Made by a program: the position numbers and the translations under genes | The notes under the pieces: generated by a model | Seen by the model: the letters and a program-made list of their open reading frames with translations, nothing else | Told to the model about the DNA's origin: nothing | The model's database searches: none | Shown: one piece after another, positions 8,901 to 18,400 of the stretch | Layout of the letters: every line of letters begins with the position of its first letter | How positions within the stretch are numbered: the first letter of the stretch is position 1 | DNA from: CAZDET01 sp964504335 | Lineage (GTDB): Bacteria > Bacteroidota > Bacteroidia > Chitinophagales > Saprospiraceae | Length of the DNA: 64,000 nt | Assembly: GCA_964504335.1 (NCBI GenBank) | Contig: CAZDET010000018.1 | Location: forward strand, 19,532-83,531 | Direction: 5' to 3'

Positions 8901-9486
8901 ATTTACCATTCAGCCCGCTTCCATAATTCCCGCCGGTGGCGCCGATGTTCCTGATTTAACGGGTGCTAATACCAATGACCCTCCGGATGTACCTGCCGCA
9001 GATGCAACCACTCCCAATCACGGAGATTCACTAGCTGGTGGAGCGACTCTAATGTGGGATGTAACGCGCAGGGTTCGAAGAAAGATTATCAATCCAAGTA
9101 GCATACCATTTGACACGAATGGCAATCACAGTAATCCCGAATTTTACCAAACCTTCCCCGATTTTCCGAGCGTAGAAGTAGTTGGAAATGATGATAAGCA
9201 TACCGGCGATGAGAACAATAATCCCTATGCTAATGGTGGGGTAATTACCAGTACGGATAGTCCCACCAGGACGCCATTTCACAATGAAGGATCTATTGGA
9301 GACACCTTTGAAATACGCCTTCAGTTTGGTGAGTTTGCCAGAGTAGAGTTGGACGGAAATTGGTATAAAATATCCGATTTTCATAATTGGAAAATCCATT
9401 TTCTATTCAGAAAAGATTTTACATTAGGTGGAGGAGAATGGAATGATAACGGAAGCTTTATCGCTGAGAATAATACCGGTTTTTAA
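5941..9486 (+). CDS. Large trypsin-like serine protease with Ig/PKD-like repeats, first gene of the cluster
   Basis: An N-terminal module of about 80 residues (LPGVLTIGLGAKEKGG, then RIPNHLFGLPTDV) precedes a trypsin-like domain. Its triad is His149 (TCAHVV), Asp195 (ELDCALIEI) and Ser280 (HGDSGAVI). Between His and Asp lies a four-cysteine cluster, ISCCCCPRG. The remaining roughly 830 residues are beta-rich. They hold two related modules of about 85 residues (encoded near 7042-7280 and 8247-8512) around a PKD/K319-like domain (PGEQVTLAATSADPDND), then a C-terminal region of lower GC. No signal peptide or sorting domain is visible, which is odd for such a domain mix. ATG 5941 was chosen; TTG 5932 in frame is possible. 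The N-terminal half is homologous to the cluster's second protease. The substrate is unknown. Confidence 0.85.
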   Translation: MTRAQLLAQQSKYLTFLPHVRAQFGQLPGVLTIGLGAKEKGGKLLDQWAFRFYVSRKRTHSDLPEAERIPNHLFGLPTDVISHFEHEALTCPVDQLDIQDGEFRDLGIRGGISIRNEYFDNDHPAGYGTLGILARRKSDNALVGLTCAHVVNAAATSLTAVDTKIGQPRYWISCCCCPRGYIGDVKKATATDELDCALIEIHEDIRNKVAEHSTENKIESIAEAISGAAPVICFDEVRKYGRATGLTTGRVADVAYGDNQMLIERTGPDANAPFACHGDSGAVILNSANQVIGLLVAGAQITDVSGNKQPLTKAIATYIKPVMEDLGITIAGTDAVDIGPPVGGGGAGCELHAWPGGHADTALNPVEVFDSTDFGLSGNVDWDISEGAAGATIIETNGQTASNRSSISVRYDTTSASRNATDAVWVKATNGTDEVTKFRTVFTITPRAVNTSGALDSDNALRFAATGGSTDQAGVAVPGTDGATWFLAKAEIAFEVLPEGINWAGSGAITFVPGAPGGVEGNMAARRQTQFTKGEQASGAANRTHTSEADWVSAGDSTADDYQGATPAVPNEIFRLANEGFDPANLLQAYWRADFRDYLEFHNGTAWVRITPYAEWHANLTATLSGSGNPPPSVGTPNTSGTGATTEDIPNQTPTVTLTNSFIEVKPGEQVTLAATSADPDNDAVTIHWAQTDGPNVALSSPTGDSVTFNAPNDDFQFKFTATADDGTGGLPRTAGNHQSAAEEVVVNVIEWDNIGGGDPVPERNMTEDFNAADFGIGAGALNWDVTTGNVNAVIIEADGAPVAPTGTHNGASTIKVRYDNQSGNLTRAQTVRIQATHPGTGRSWFKRRTVFRVLVAVHATDTKSHWIASNQGATGMDHFCTAKQAGNLILDATLIPNPPHADVGWTATGRAITVPSVGADRTTAHINRNPGAGMRIPVKVQVDGDDVYECLVWIIWSTSAAVAIPIPTPVVPGATSTAVSGGYDFTFTIQPASIIPAGGADVPDLTGANTNDPPDVPAADATTPNHGDSLAGGATLMWDVTRRVRRKIINPSSIPFDTNGNHSNPEFYQTFPDFPSVEVVGNDDKHTGDENNNPYANGGVITSTDSPTRTPFHNEGSIGDTFEIRLQFGEFARVELDGNWYKISDFHNWKIHFLFRKDFTLGGGEWNDNGSFIAENNTGF

Positions 9487-9549
9487 AATTGGTGAATCCA
9501 AAAACATCATTTAGTGAGGAAAGTGATTTGAGAGCTGAAATACGATTGA

Positions 9550-10059
9550 ATGAGATGTTTGGTACAAATGATATTGATTGTATTTGTTTTGTTGCCGTTT
9601 GGTGGATGCGGGTCACAAGATCTCGAGCAATCAGAATCGGGGGCGAAAAAAAATAAGATTATGGCGAAGAAGGAAAATAAACCTGTTCAGTCGGCTGATT
9701 TGGTGCAAAAAGTAGGAAGTGACGATGTTTACTCCCGGTTTGATGCCATCGACGAATTACATTCAAGAATGCTCGATCCCCAAAAACAAGGAACGCAAGA
9801 GAGAGGGGCCTCCCGTTCTATGACAGGGGATATCATGGACAATTCTGAGAAAAGAAATCTAATTGAAAAACTGGTAGTGGTGGTTGATCCGCACAATATC
9901 GTCGAGGGTAGTGAAGAAGCTACCCTGGATAGGTTGTCAAAACAGAAGGCAATTGAATTATTAAGAGTGCTCGCAGCGGAACTTCAACTACCGATCGAGA
10001 GCAACCTTTCGGACTCAGCTTTTTCGGTGGCTTTGCTAAAATGGCATTCAGAACAATGA
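9550..10059 (+). CDS. Putative small lipoprotein
   Basis: The 169-residue product starts with a lipoprotein signal: a short N-terminus, a hydrophobic stretch (MILIVFVLLPF) and a lipobox ending GGC, with cysteine 20 as the predicted lipid site. The mature part is polar and charged, with no recognised domain, and probably helical in its last 60 residues. It lies 63 bases after the large protease gene and overlaps the next gene by 19 bases, so it belongs to the same transcript. Its DNA is markedly AT-richer than the genes after it: 9541-9600 has 18 G/C in 60. A role as an inhibitor or immunity partner of the preceding protease is speculation based only on position. Confidence 0.7.
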   Translation: MRCLVQMILIVFVLLPFGGCGSQDLEQSESGAKKNKIMAKKENKPVQSADLVQKVGSDDVYSRFDAIDELHSRMLDPQKQGTQERGASRSMTGDIMDNSEKRNLIEKLVVVVDPHNIVEGSEEATLDRLSKQKAIELLRVLAAELQLPIESNLSDSAFSVALLKWHSEQ

Positions 10060-10466
10060 AACCCCGCAAGCTCGAATACTTCGAAGACCAGCTCAAGGAA
10101 TCTCCGCTCGGCCGGGAGGTGCTGCACATTATGCGCACCCACTCCAAAGAGGTGCTGTATCTGGTCCAGAAAAATCGGGCAACAATGGTCTGCTGGCAGC
10201 GGCACCAGGGGCCGGCCTTCATCAAATCCTTTGTTGATAGTGGCTTTGAAGAAGACACCCAATTTGTCCGCGAAGTAAAGGGCATTCGACTGGAGAGCCT
10301 GATTTTACATATGGCTGAGGTGCTGCAAGACAATGGCACTCCTCCGCTCAAAGCAGCAGTCGGTAAATACGTAGCAACGGTACTTACCATCGCCCAACAA
10401 ACCCATTCGCTGCGCGAGATCATTCACCGCATTAACACCACCCCCATTCCACAGCACTATGCCTAA
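10041..10466 (+). CDS. Small helical protein, stand-alone form of the second protease's C-terminal domain
   Basis: I do not recognise a named family, but the 141 residues are clearly homologous to the last 125 or so residues of the protease encoded next door. Shared positions include the W-(Q/H)-R-(H/Y)-QGPAF core, the KGI(R/S)L segment, and VLQ(D/R)NG(T/S)P followed by a conserved AV. The protein is helical and cytoplasmic. It overlaps the lipoprotein gene upstream by 19 bases and the protease gene downstream by 8 bases, implying translational coupling. ATG 10041 gives MAFRTMKPRK; ATG 10056 is an equally good start. It may compete with or assemble with the fused copy, which is inference. Confidence 0.75.
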   Translation: MAFRTMKPRKLEYFEDQLKESPLGREVLHIMRTHSKEVLYLVQKNRATMVCWQRHQGPAFIKSFVDSGFEEDTQFVREVKGIRLESLILHMAEVLQDNGTPPLKAAVGKYVATVLTIAQQTHSLREIIHRINTTPIPQHYA

Positions 10467-11916
10467 AGACACGTACATACCGAGAAATGAGCTCATCGAC
10501 ATGCACCGCGCATTCAATGAAGTGCGGGCGAAAGCGACGGAAGAATTAATGGCCATTCCCGGCGTCGTGGCCGTCGGGGTGGGGCTCAAACAGGTGAAGG
10601 GAGAGATGCAGCGCGAACTCTGCTTCAAGGTCACCGTGGAGAAAAAGCTCCCCAAATCGAAACTGAAAGCAAAAGAGCGCATTCCGGAGGAAATTTACGG
10701 GTTTAAAACCGATGTCAACGAAATGGTGGTCGTTCAACCCGGAAGCCCGGATTCCTCTAAATACCGACCCTTAATTGGAGGATGTCAAATCGAAGGAAGT
10801 AGCGGACCGGGTAAAGGCTCCTTAGGATGTTTTGCCCGTAGAGATATCGATAGTAAAATAGTTCTGATCACCAATTGGCACGTTGTACTGGGCAACCCTG
10901 ATAACATCAACGGAGACCGGACGGGCCAGCCCTCCCACAATGGCTGTTGTTCGTGCTGCGCCACCGGCGAAATCGGAGAGGTGGTCGACGGTCGTTTTCG
11001 CACCAATGAAATGGATGCGGCCATCGTGCTGCTCCACGGCCAGGAGGGAGATACGACCCCCGACGAGCGCTTCCTCAACGAAATCCTCGACATCGGAATC
11101 ATTGCGGGTAGTGCCGTGCCCCTTGCGGGTGAAACGGTCTGGAAACGTGGTAGAACCACCGGACTGACCAAAGGCCAGATATCCAACGATAACATCCCCA
11201 CCTCTACACCTTATTCATTCTACAACAATACTACCGTCGTTCGGACGGGACAATTCGAAATCACGCCAGTGGATTCGACCGATTTTTTTATCAAAGGAGA
11301 TTCCGGGTCGGTTTCCGTAAATGAACACAATGAAGTGGTTTTGCTCAACTACGCCTTCGACGGAAATACCCACTTGTCCTATTCTTCCAAAATAACCGAC
11401 GTGGAATCCGTCCTGAACGTCTCCGTGATCAATAGCGCGTTTCACACGGCTACGGCGGGCAAGGAGGGGGTCCCGCTCGGAGCCATGGCCGGCGGCCTGA
11501 TGGCCACCAATCTGGCCAATGCACTTGGTGAGTTGGAGCAGGAACTTCGCGATTACCCAGAAGGCCGGCGGCTCTTCGAATTGTTCAAACTCCACCGCCC
11601 CGAACTTCTCGATTTGGTGCGTCACCGCCGGGAAGTGATGGCCGCCTGGCATCGCTATCAGGGGCCGGCCTTTCTGTCGCACATTGCCCGCAGCGTGCGT
11701 CGGCAAGGCAAGCCGATACCCGAACAAATCAAGGGTATTAGCCTGCAGAATTTACTCCTCAAAATGACAGCTGTGCTCCAACGCAACGGCAGCCCGGCAC
11801 TTCAGCAAGCGGTTTCCGACAATTATTTACAAGTCATGCACGTGCTGGCCAGCGGCCGCAGCCCGGCCGAATGGAAAGCCCATCTGGCAACCTTCAATAA
11901 TCAAACACTCGCTTAA
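10459..11916 (+). CDS. Trypsin-like serine protease with C-terminal helical domain
   Basis: The 485-residue protein has three parts. Residues 1-95 form a module also found in the cluster's first protease (IPGVVAVGVGLKQVKGE, then RIPEEIYGFKTDV). Residues 110-335 are a trypsin-like domain with His141 (TNWHVV), Asp186 (NEMDAAIVLL) and Ser282 (KGDSGSV). The last 125 or so residues are the helical domain that also exists as the preceding separate gene. A four-cysteine cluster, GCCSCCATG, sits between His and Asp, matching SCCCC in the first protease. There is no signal peptide, so it probably acts in the cytoplasm, unlike most trypsin-fold bacterial proteases. It overlaps the gene before by 8 bases and lies 11 bases before the next. 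The triad predicts activity, but the target is unknown. Confidence 0.85.
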   Translation: MPKDTYIPRNELIDMHRAFNEVRAKATEELMAIPGVVAVGVGLKQVKGEMQRELCFKVTVEKKLPKSKLKAKERIPEEIYGFKTDVNEMVVVQPGSPDSSKYRPLIGGCQIEGSSGPGKGSLGCFARRDIDSKIVLITNWHVVLGNPDNINGDRTGQPSHNGCCSCCATGEIGEVVDGRFRTNEMDAAIVLLHGQEGDTTPDERFLNEILDIGIIAGSAVPLAGETVWKRGRTTGLTKGQISNDNIPTSTPYSFYNNTTVVRTGQFEITPVDSTDFFIKGDSGSVSVNEHNEVVLLNYAFDGNTHLSYSSKITDVESVLNVSVINSAFHTATAGKEGVPLGAMAGGLMATNLANALGELEQELRDYPEGRRLFELFKLHRPELLDLVRHRREVMAAWHRYQGPAFLSHIARSVRRQGKPIPEQIKGISLQNLLLKMTAVLQRNGSPALQQAVSDNYLQVMHVLASGRSPAEWKAHLATFNNQTLA

Positions 11917-11927
11917 ACAACCCGGCT

Positions 11928-14900
11928 ATGCCAGAGAATGAAATGGGCACTCTAGAAGCGATTGGCGTCGAAATTGCGAAAGTCTTTCAGCCATTTAAAG
12001 ACCGCGTCGAAAACGACGAGATTCTACTGCTATTGGCGGAGCTGGGTATCGAATTTCCTGCCAGTCTGGCGGCCGATACGGACTTCCAAAATGCTGTTTC
12101 CGGAGTGGCCGATAAGGTCGGGCAAATGCCCGAACGCGCCAAAGAGCTCATCGATGCCCTGGAGGCCGAAGACTACACCCTGGCCGGGGAAGCCCTGTTC
12201 GAACTTATTCAACTCATCGCGGGGATCGTCGACAACTTTCAGACGATTGCGGATGAAATCAACGCGAATGGCCCCTATCCCGGCTTGACCGCCGAGGAAC
12301 TCGGCGATTTTGTGACCGAGCTGGCACTGAATATCATCGATTACCTCATCATCAATTACTTCCAGAATAGCATTCCACTTTTTACGCTTTTCCTGGAGTT
12401 TTTCGGGTTGGTAGAGGAGCGCACTCAAAACGAAGGTTCGACCAATCCGGTAAAGCCCGAGTACCTAAAGAAAAGCCTGCATCTCGATCGGATTCCAACG
12501 TTTCTGGAAAACCCGGCCAAGCTCGCGCAGGATCTCTACGGCTGGGGCGGTAACGATCTGGAGGGCAATCCGTTTACGGGCCATAAGTTGTTTCCCAAAC
12601 TCGAAAAGATTCTGCAATCCATGGGCTGGCCAGCCGTGTACGATGACAGCGGAGCGGAGCCGGAACTCGACCTGCTGTTGGCGCGCATGGTACCCCGTAC
12701 AGATCTCAATCCACGGGGGATCGAATTGATTATCGAAGAATCCATTTCGGGGGGACTCACCCAAACCTTCGATGTGGATAAATGGTCGCTGGAGGTCGGT
12801 TTTTCCAGCGGCCTGGGAATAGAAACGAGTTTGGTCATCCAACCCAACGGCAATATTTCCATCCGCCCGCCCGCCGACTCCGGGCTGACGGTAGAGGGCG
12901 ATGCCTTTTTCCGATGGATCGCCCGCGACAATGTCGAGAATCTCCCCCTCCTCATCTTTGGCACCCGCGACGGCAGCCGTCTGGAGGCCATGGAAATATC
13001 CGCTCTTTTTGGGGCAGAACTCGACTGGGACGTCGTCGCGATGGAAGCCTCCGCCAGCGCCACCGTCGAAATGGCCATTACCGAGGGGAAAGTCGTAATC
13101 AAGCCGGGTAATCCCGATGGCTTCCTGGCAAATGTCCTGCCACCCGATGGCTTTTCGCTCATCTTCGATTTGCTGGTCGGACTCAACAGCGCCAAGGGCT
13201 TTTATTTCAGCGGCAGCGGCACCCTGGAGTTCGATATTCCCGTTAGCGTTTCCATCGGTCCGATTTCGCTACTCAACCTAACCCTGGGGCTCACGCCCGG
13301 AAGTGAATTCAAAATCAACGCCGGTGCGGATATCCGAACCGAGCTGGGGCCTTTCGTGGCGATTGTTGAAAATATGGGGGTGAGCACCGTTCTGACTTTC
13401 CCCGACGATCGAAAGGGCAACCTGGGGCCGGCCAATCTGGATATCGGTTTCAAGCCTCCCAACGGTATCGGTATGTCGCTTGATGCCGGCGTCGTTAAAG
13501 GGGGAGGCTACCTCTTCCTCGATTTCGAGAAAGGCCAGTATGCCGGAGCGCTCGAACTCGACTTTCAGGGGCTTTTCGGATTTACGGCAATCGGAATCAT
13601 TACGACAAAATTTCCCGATGGATCGGAAGGCTTCTCTTTGTTGTTGCTCATCAATGTCACATTCGATACCCCCATCACGCTTGGATTCAACTTCTATCTG
13701 GCGGGCATTGGCGGCATTATCGGACTCCATCGTACCATTTCCACCAGAGCCCTTCAGGAGGGCGTCAAGGACGGGTCGGTCGACAACATCCTGTTTCCAG
13801 AGAACGTCATTGCCAACATCACGCGCATCATCAGCGATCTGGAGGCTATTTTCCCCACGAAGCGCGATCAGTTCGTGCTGGGTATCATGGCACGGATTAC
13901 CTGGAATACGCCCGCGGTGCTCACCGTTGAGGCGGGCCTTGTAGTCGAATTTCCGAGCCCCTTTAAGATCGTAATTCTGGGGGTAATCCGCTGTGCGCTA
14001 CCTACAGCCGACGAAGCCATTCTGGAGTTAAACGTGGCCTTTGCAGGCATCATCGATTTTGAGAATAAAATCCTGATGTTTGATGCCTCGATTTTCGATT
14101 CGCGCATTCTCACGATTACGCTGGAGGGGGATATGGCCCTGCGAATCAGTTGGGGCGATAAGCCGGATTTCTTGGTGTCCGTCGGCGGGTTCCACCCGGC
14201 CTACACGCCGGGGGCGCACCTGCAGTTGCTGCCCATGCGGCGTATTACGGTCAATATTTTGAGCGGGAATCCCAATTTGGTATTGACTACCTACTTTGCG
14301 GTAACGACAAATACGATTCAATTTGGGGCGGCGCTCGATTTTTCATTCCGGGTCTCCAAGTTCGGGGTGTACGGCAACTTCGGATTTGATGTGCTGATCC
14401 AGTTTTCACCCTTCCGCTTCATCGCGGGAGTGCGGGCCAGTGTATCGGTGAAGCTGGGCAGTGCGACCCTTTTCTCTATCGGGCTTGAATTCAACCTTGA
14501 AGGGCCTACACCCTGGCGGGCGCACGGCTATGCCTCTTTCCGGATTCTCTTCGTCAAATTCAAAGTCAAATTTGATAAGACCTGGGGAGAGAAACGAGAA
14601 AACTCCCTGCCGCCGACTTCGGTATTGCCTCTCCTGCTTCAGGAAATCGAGAAGAATTCGAATTGGGATTCCAAACCGGCATTGGTGCTCGCCGAGCTAG
14701 TCACCCTTGCCGACATCCCCGAGGAGGAACCCCAATTGCTGGTCAAACCAAACGGATCCCTGGAGGTGAACCAGAGTGTGGTGCCGCTGGATCTGACTAT
14801 GTCCAAATTCGGTAACTACCGACCCGACGATATCTCGCGAGTCACTGTTAGGTCGGTGCGTCTGCGTGGGGAGGCACTCAGCAACTCGGAGTACCGCTCC

Positions 14901-15383
14901 CTGAAAAACTCGTTTGCTCCTGCGGCCTATAAGGAAATGGCCGATCAGGACAAGCTCAAAGCACCGTCTTACGAAAATCAGAATTCAGGCACGCGCATCA
15001 CCGTTACCGATGAGCGCACCTTCGACTACGGGATCAACCGCCTGGTCGAATACGAATCTATTATTTCGGATTATGAAGAAGAACCCATCGGCCGCTTGCA
15101 ATTCCGTCCGGTGTTCTTCAAAGGCTTCGTCAGTGGAGGTGCCGTGGGGCAATCCTATCTGTCGCGGATAACTAAGCAAAACCAGGAAAAGGCCAGTAAG
15201 GTAGTCTCTCTGGCAGGGGAGCAGTATGCGGTGGTTTCGAATGTCGATCTTTCAAATATTCACGGAGAAAATCAGGTGTTCAATTCAAAATCTGAGGCCG
15301 ATGAATTTCTCAAAGCGACCGTGGCAGCCAATCCAAAAATGAAGGGTAAAGTTCAACTGAGCCCGGCCTTTCAGATGGCCTAA
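11928..15383 (+). CDS. Large beta-rich protein of unknown function (DUF6603-like)
   Basis: The 1151-residue protein begins with about 240 mostly helical residues. A very long run of amphipathic beta strands follows, roughly residues 270-890, with alternating hydrophobic residues and glycine turns. Blocks such as VSVGGFHPAYTPGAH, FAVTTNTIQFGAALDF and NLEGPTPWRAHGYASF resemble the uncharacterised DUF6603 family; that name is recalled and not searched. The last 230 residues are polar, with a linker containing LPPTSVLPLLLQEIE. No signal peptide or sorting domain is present. The amphipathic strands suggest a barrel or a hydrophobic groove, which is inference. It lies 11 bases after the protease gene and 26 bases before the next large gene. 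Confidence 0.75.
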   Translation: MPENEMGTLEAIGVEIAKVFQPFKDRVENDEILLLLAELGIEFPASLAADTDFQNAVSGVADKVGQMPERAKELIDALEAEDYTLAGEALFELIQLIAGIVDNFQTIADEINANGPYPGLTAEELGDFVTELALNIIDYLIINYFQNSIPLFTLFLEFFGLVEERTQNEGSTNPVKPEYLKKSLHLDRIPTFLENPAKLAQDLYGWGGNDLEGNPFTGHKLFPKLEKILQSMGWPAVYDDSGAEPELDLLLARMVPRTDLNPRGIELIIEESISGGLTQTFDVDKWSLEVGFSSGLGIETSLVIQPNGNISIRPPADSGLTVEGDAFFRWIARDNVENLPLLIFGTRDGSRLEAMEISALFGAELDWDVVAMEASASATVEMAITEGKVVIKPGNPDGFLANVLPPDGFSLIFDLLVGLNSAKGFYFSGSGTLEFDIPVSVSIGPISLLNLTLGLTPGSEFKINAGADIRTELGPFVAIVENMGVSTVLTFPDDRKGNLGPANLDIGFKPPNGIGMSLDAGVVKGGGYLFLDFEKGQYAGALELDFQGLFGFTAIGIITTKFPDGSEGFSLLLLINVTFDTPITLGFNFYLAGIGGIIGLHRTISTRALQEGVKDGSVDNILFPENVIANITRIISDLEAIFPTKRDQFVLGIMARITWNTPAVLTVEAGLVVEFPSPFKIVILGVIRCALPTADEAILELNVAFAGIIDFENKILMFDASIFDSRILTITLEGDMALRISWGDKPDFLVSVGGFHPAYTPGAHLQLLPMRRITVNILSGNPNLVLTTYFAVTTNTIQFGAALDFSFRVSKFGVYGNFGFDVLIQFSPFRFIAGVRASVSVKLGSATLFSIGLEFNLEGPTPWRAHGYASFRILFVKFKVKFDKTWGEKRENSLPPTSVLPLLLQEIEKNSNWDSKPALVLAELVTLADIPEEEPQLLVKPNGSLEVNQSVVPLDLTMSKFGNYRPDDISRVTVRSVRLRGEALSNSEYRSLKNSFAPAAYKEMADQDKLKAPSYENQNSGTRITVTDERTFDYGINRLVEYESIISDYEEEPIGRLQFRPVFFKGFVSGGAVGQSYLSRITKQNQEKASKVVSLAGEQYAVVSNVDLSNIHGENQVFNSKSEADEFLKATVAANPKMKGKVQLSPAFQMA

Positions 15384-15409
15384 GCTGCGCAATTAAAAAT
15401 TAAGAACAC

Positions 15410-18400
15410 ATGAGCGACCCACTAGCCCATTATTCGTTTCTTCCTTGGCTTCGGCAGGGCATCGGCACCCGAATTTCCGATGTAGATGCCAAAGGTGCCC
15501 CCACGTCCGGTATGGCCACGGAGCGGGCGGAGCTGGAGGTGGGCCTGACCCTGGAAAGTACCGACGTAAACGATGGAACCCCCATCACCAGCGATCTGGA
15601 TCGGACGGTTAAGATGATTGGCCCTCCGGATATCCTGGCCATTTCGACCAATGCCATCGTCCGTGTAGAGCCCAAACCGAAGGTGAATAATTACGAGGCA
15701 AATGGGCTTCCCTACATCGAATTCTACGAGGAAGACTTCCCCTGGCGGTACTCGCCCGCTGTGGCCGGCACCGGTGCCGATGCAGGTAAACTCACTCCCT
15801 GGCTGGCACTCATTTGCCTCCGGGATGACGAATTTGAACTAAAGAACAGCCCCGATGGACGCGCTTCAATTGTCATTCCGACGGAGAAAATAGACGCTGT
15901 TTTCCACGACCCTACCCAACACTGGGCCTGGGCACACGTTCATTTGAATACTGAATTGGAGGCTTCCGATCTGAATGGTCGAATGCTGGAAGTTAATTCG
16001 GAATTGGAGGCCAATCCCGATTCGGGAGTAGCACGGCTTCTCTGCCCGCGCAAGCTTTTGGTGGAAACCCAGTATACGGCCTTTCTCATTCCGGCCTTCG
16101 AAACCGGTCGCCGGGCGGGGCTGGGGGCCGACTTTTCAGGGGTATTGGCGCAGGAACTATCCTGGGGAAGCGATCCCGCCGCCAAACCCCGTGGTGCGGA
16201 ATATCCGGTCTACCACCACTGGACCTTCCGCACTGGCCGGTACGGCGATTTTGAATCGCTGGCCCGAATTCTCAAACCAGTGGTCACGGATCCGGAATTG
16301 GGCAAGCGCGATATGTTTATCGCCGAAGCCGGCTACGGTCTGGAAGATACTCCGCCCGATTCGACGGTGCTGGGCCTGGAAGGTGCCCTGAAGCCCCCGG
16401 ATTTCGTATCGGATGCCTGGACAAATGGCTCGGGCGACGTTGCCTACCGCGAGCATTTGCGCAAGTTGCTGAATTTGTCGATCGACAACGAAAAACGACA
16501 AACAAACGAGCCCGCGGTAGCAGTAGATAGCCTCACGGCTAATCCGTTTTATTCGGCGACCCTGGGCGATGATCCCATCGTTACCCCTCCCATTTACGGT
16601 CGCTGGCACGGCCTCGTCGATCGCCTGCGCACTGGATTTCCCAGCAATGCCCCCTGGGTAAACGATCTCAATTTAGATCCGAGGAATCGGGCCACAGCGG
16701 GACTGGGAACCACCGTGGTCCAGAAAAATCAGGAAGACTATATGCGCCGGGCCTGGAAGCAGGTCGAGGAAATTAAGGAGGCCAACAAACGCATTCAGCG
16801 CGCGGCCCTTTCCCGTATGATCAGCCATGCTATCTATCGCAAGCACATTCGGTACGCCAACACCGATATGGCGGTGCGCCTGACGAGCCCTATGCACCGC
16901 TTCGTTACCGATTCCGGCCGCACCGTACAGCACCTGATTTCCCGCAGCTTGATTCCCAATGCTTCAAAGGGAGGAGCATTTAAAAAGGTTACCCGCCCCG
17001 GCAAGAAAAGCATTCGAAAAATGAATGCCGTCGCGATCACAGGCGCCAACACCATCCACCGGACAGTCGTCCAGAATTTCAACAGCGAAACGGTTAAGGC
17101 TGCAAAAGACAAGGAGGCGCCGCCACTCGCCATTGATATCGCCACCGTTTCTTCTGCCATCACGGTTTCGCTGGCCAACTATCAGGCCAACGATACGGCC
17201 ATGGCACAGCAGGGAGTGTTTGATGCGTTACTGACGGAAACTTCGTTTTCCGATTTACAAACTTCCGGCCGAAAGAATCAGCTGAAAGACAAAATCAATG
17301 CGAACGACGAACTAAATACCGACGCCAAGCGACTGGCCCGCGATCTGATCGACGGTATCGAATCTTCGGTAGATGGGGGCACTACCGCCTCCCACAATAT
17401 CGTGGTACTGGAGGCACCCTTCAAGGCCGTTTTCGGAACGGAGATTACGGCGAAGTCGTACCAGAACATCATCATTAGCCGGGATACGGCCGGACAGCCC
17501 GGCGTGTTGGGTCGGGCCACGTTGCTACAGGATTTAGGGGCCTACAACGATGCATTCACCGTTTTTAATACCAGTATCATCGGTACCCTGGCGTCCATTC
17601 CAAAGGCTGATCCCATTGCCAATATCGGCCAGTTCTCCTCTCGCATTACTGCCTTTTTACAACCCAAGCAGCAGCTTCTACACCGGGTCGCTAGCGCAAT
17701 TACCCTCAATGTTTTCGATGAGTTGACCGGCACCTATCAGCGCAGAAATATCGATCGGTTGCGGCCCATTATGGCTTATCCCAAATTCGACGATCCGATG
17801 TTTCGCAACCTGAAGGAGCTGTCGCAGGAATACATCCTTCCCAACATCGACAAGGTGCCGATCAATTCGATCACGCTCCTGGAAACCAACCAGGCATTTA
17901 TCGAGGCCTACATGGCGGGGCTGAATCACGAAATGTCGCGCGAGCTCCTCTGGCGCGAATTCCCTACCGACCAGCGGGGAAGCTACTTTCGACAGTTTTG
18001 GGATATCAGCGACAACATTTTTGAAACCAACCGGGAGCGCAAGTACGATATTAAAAAAATGCACACCTGGGACGATGAGCTCGGCAAGCATACACCCCGG
18101 GTTATCACCAACCCTTCCGGTAGCCGCTATCTGGTACTCCTGATCCGCGGGGAACTGCTCAAAAAGTATCCCAATACCCAGGTGTATGCCCAGCAGGCAG
18201 AATTTAAGAATACTAGTAACCCCAGTGCACCCCGTCGGCTTTCCGACGATGCAGTGGAGGCGAATATTAAGTTGCCGGTGTTCATGGCGGAATTGGACCC
18301 CGATATTTATCTCTTCGGATTCGACTTGGATATCGATGAAGCCAAGGGGGACAGCAGCGATGCTTCCAAGCCAGGTTGGTTCTTCGTGCTGCGCGAACGT

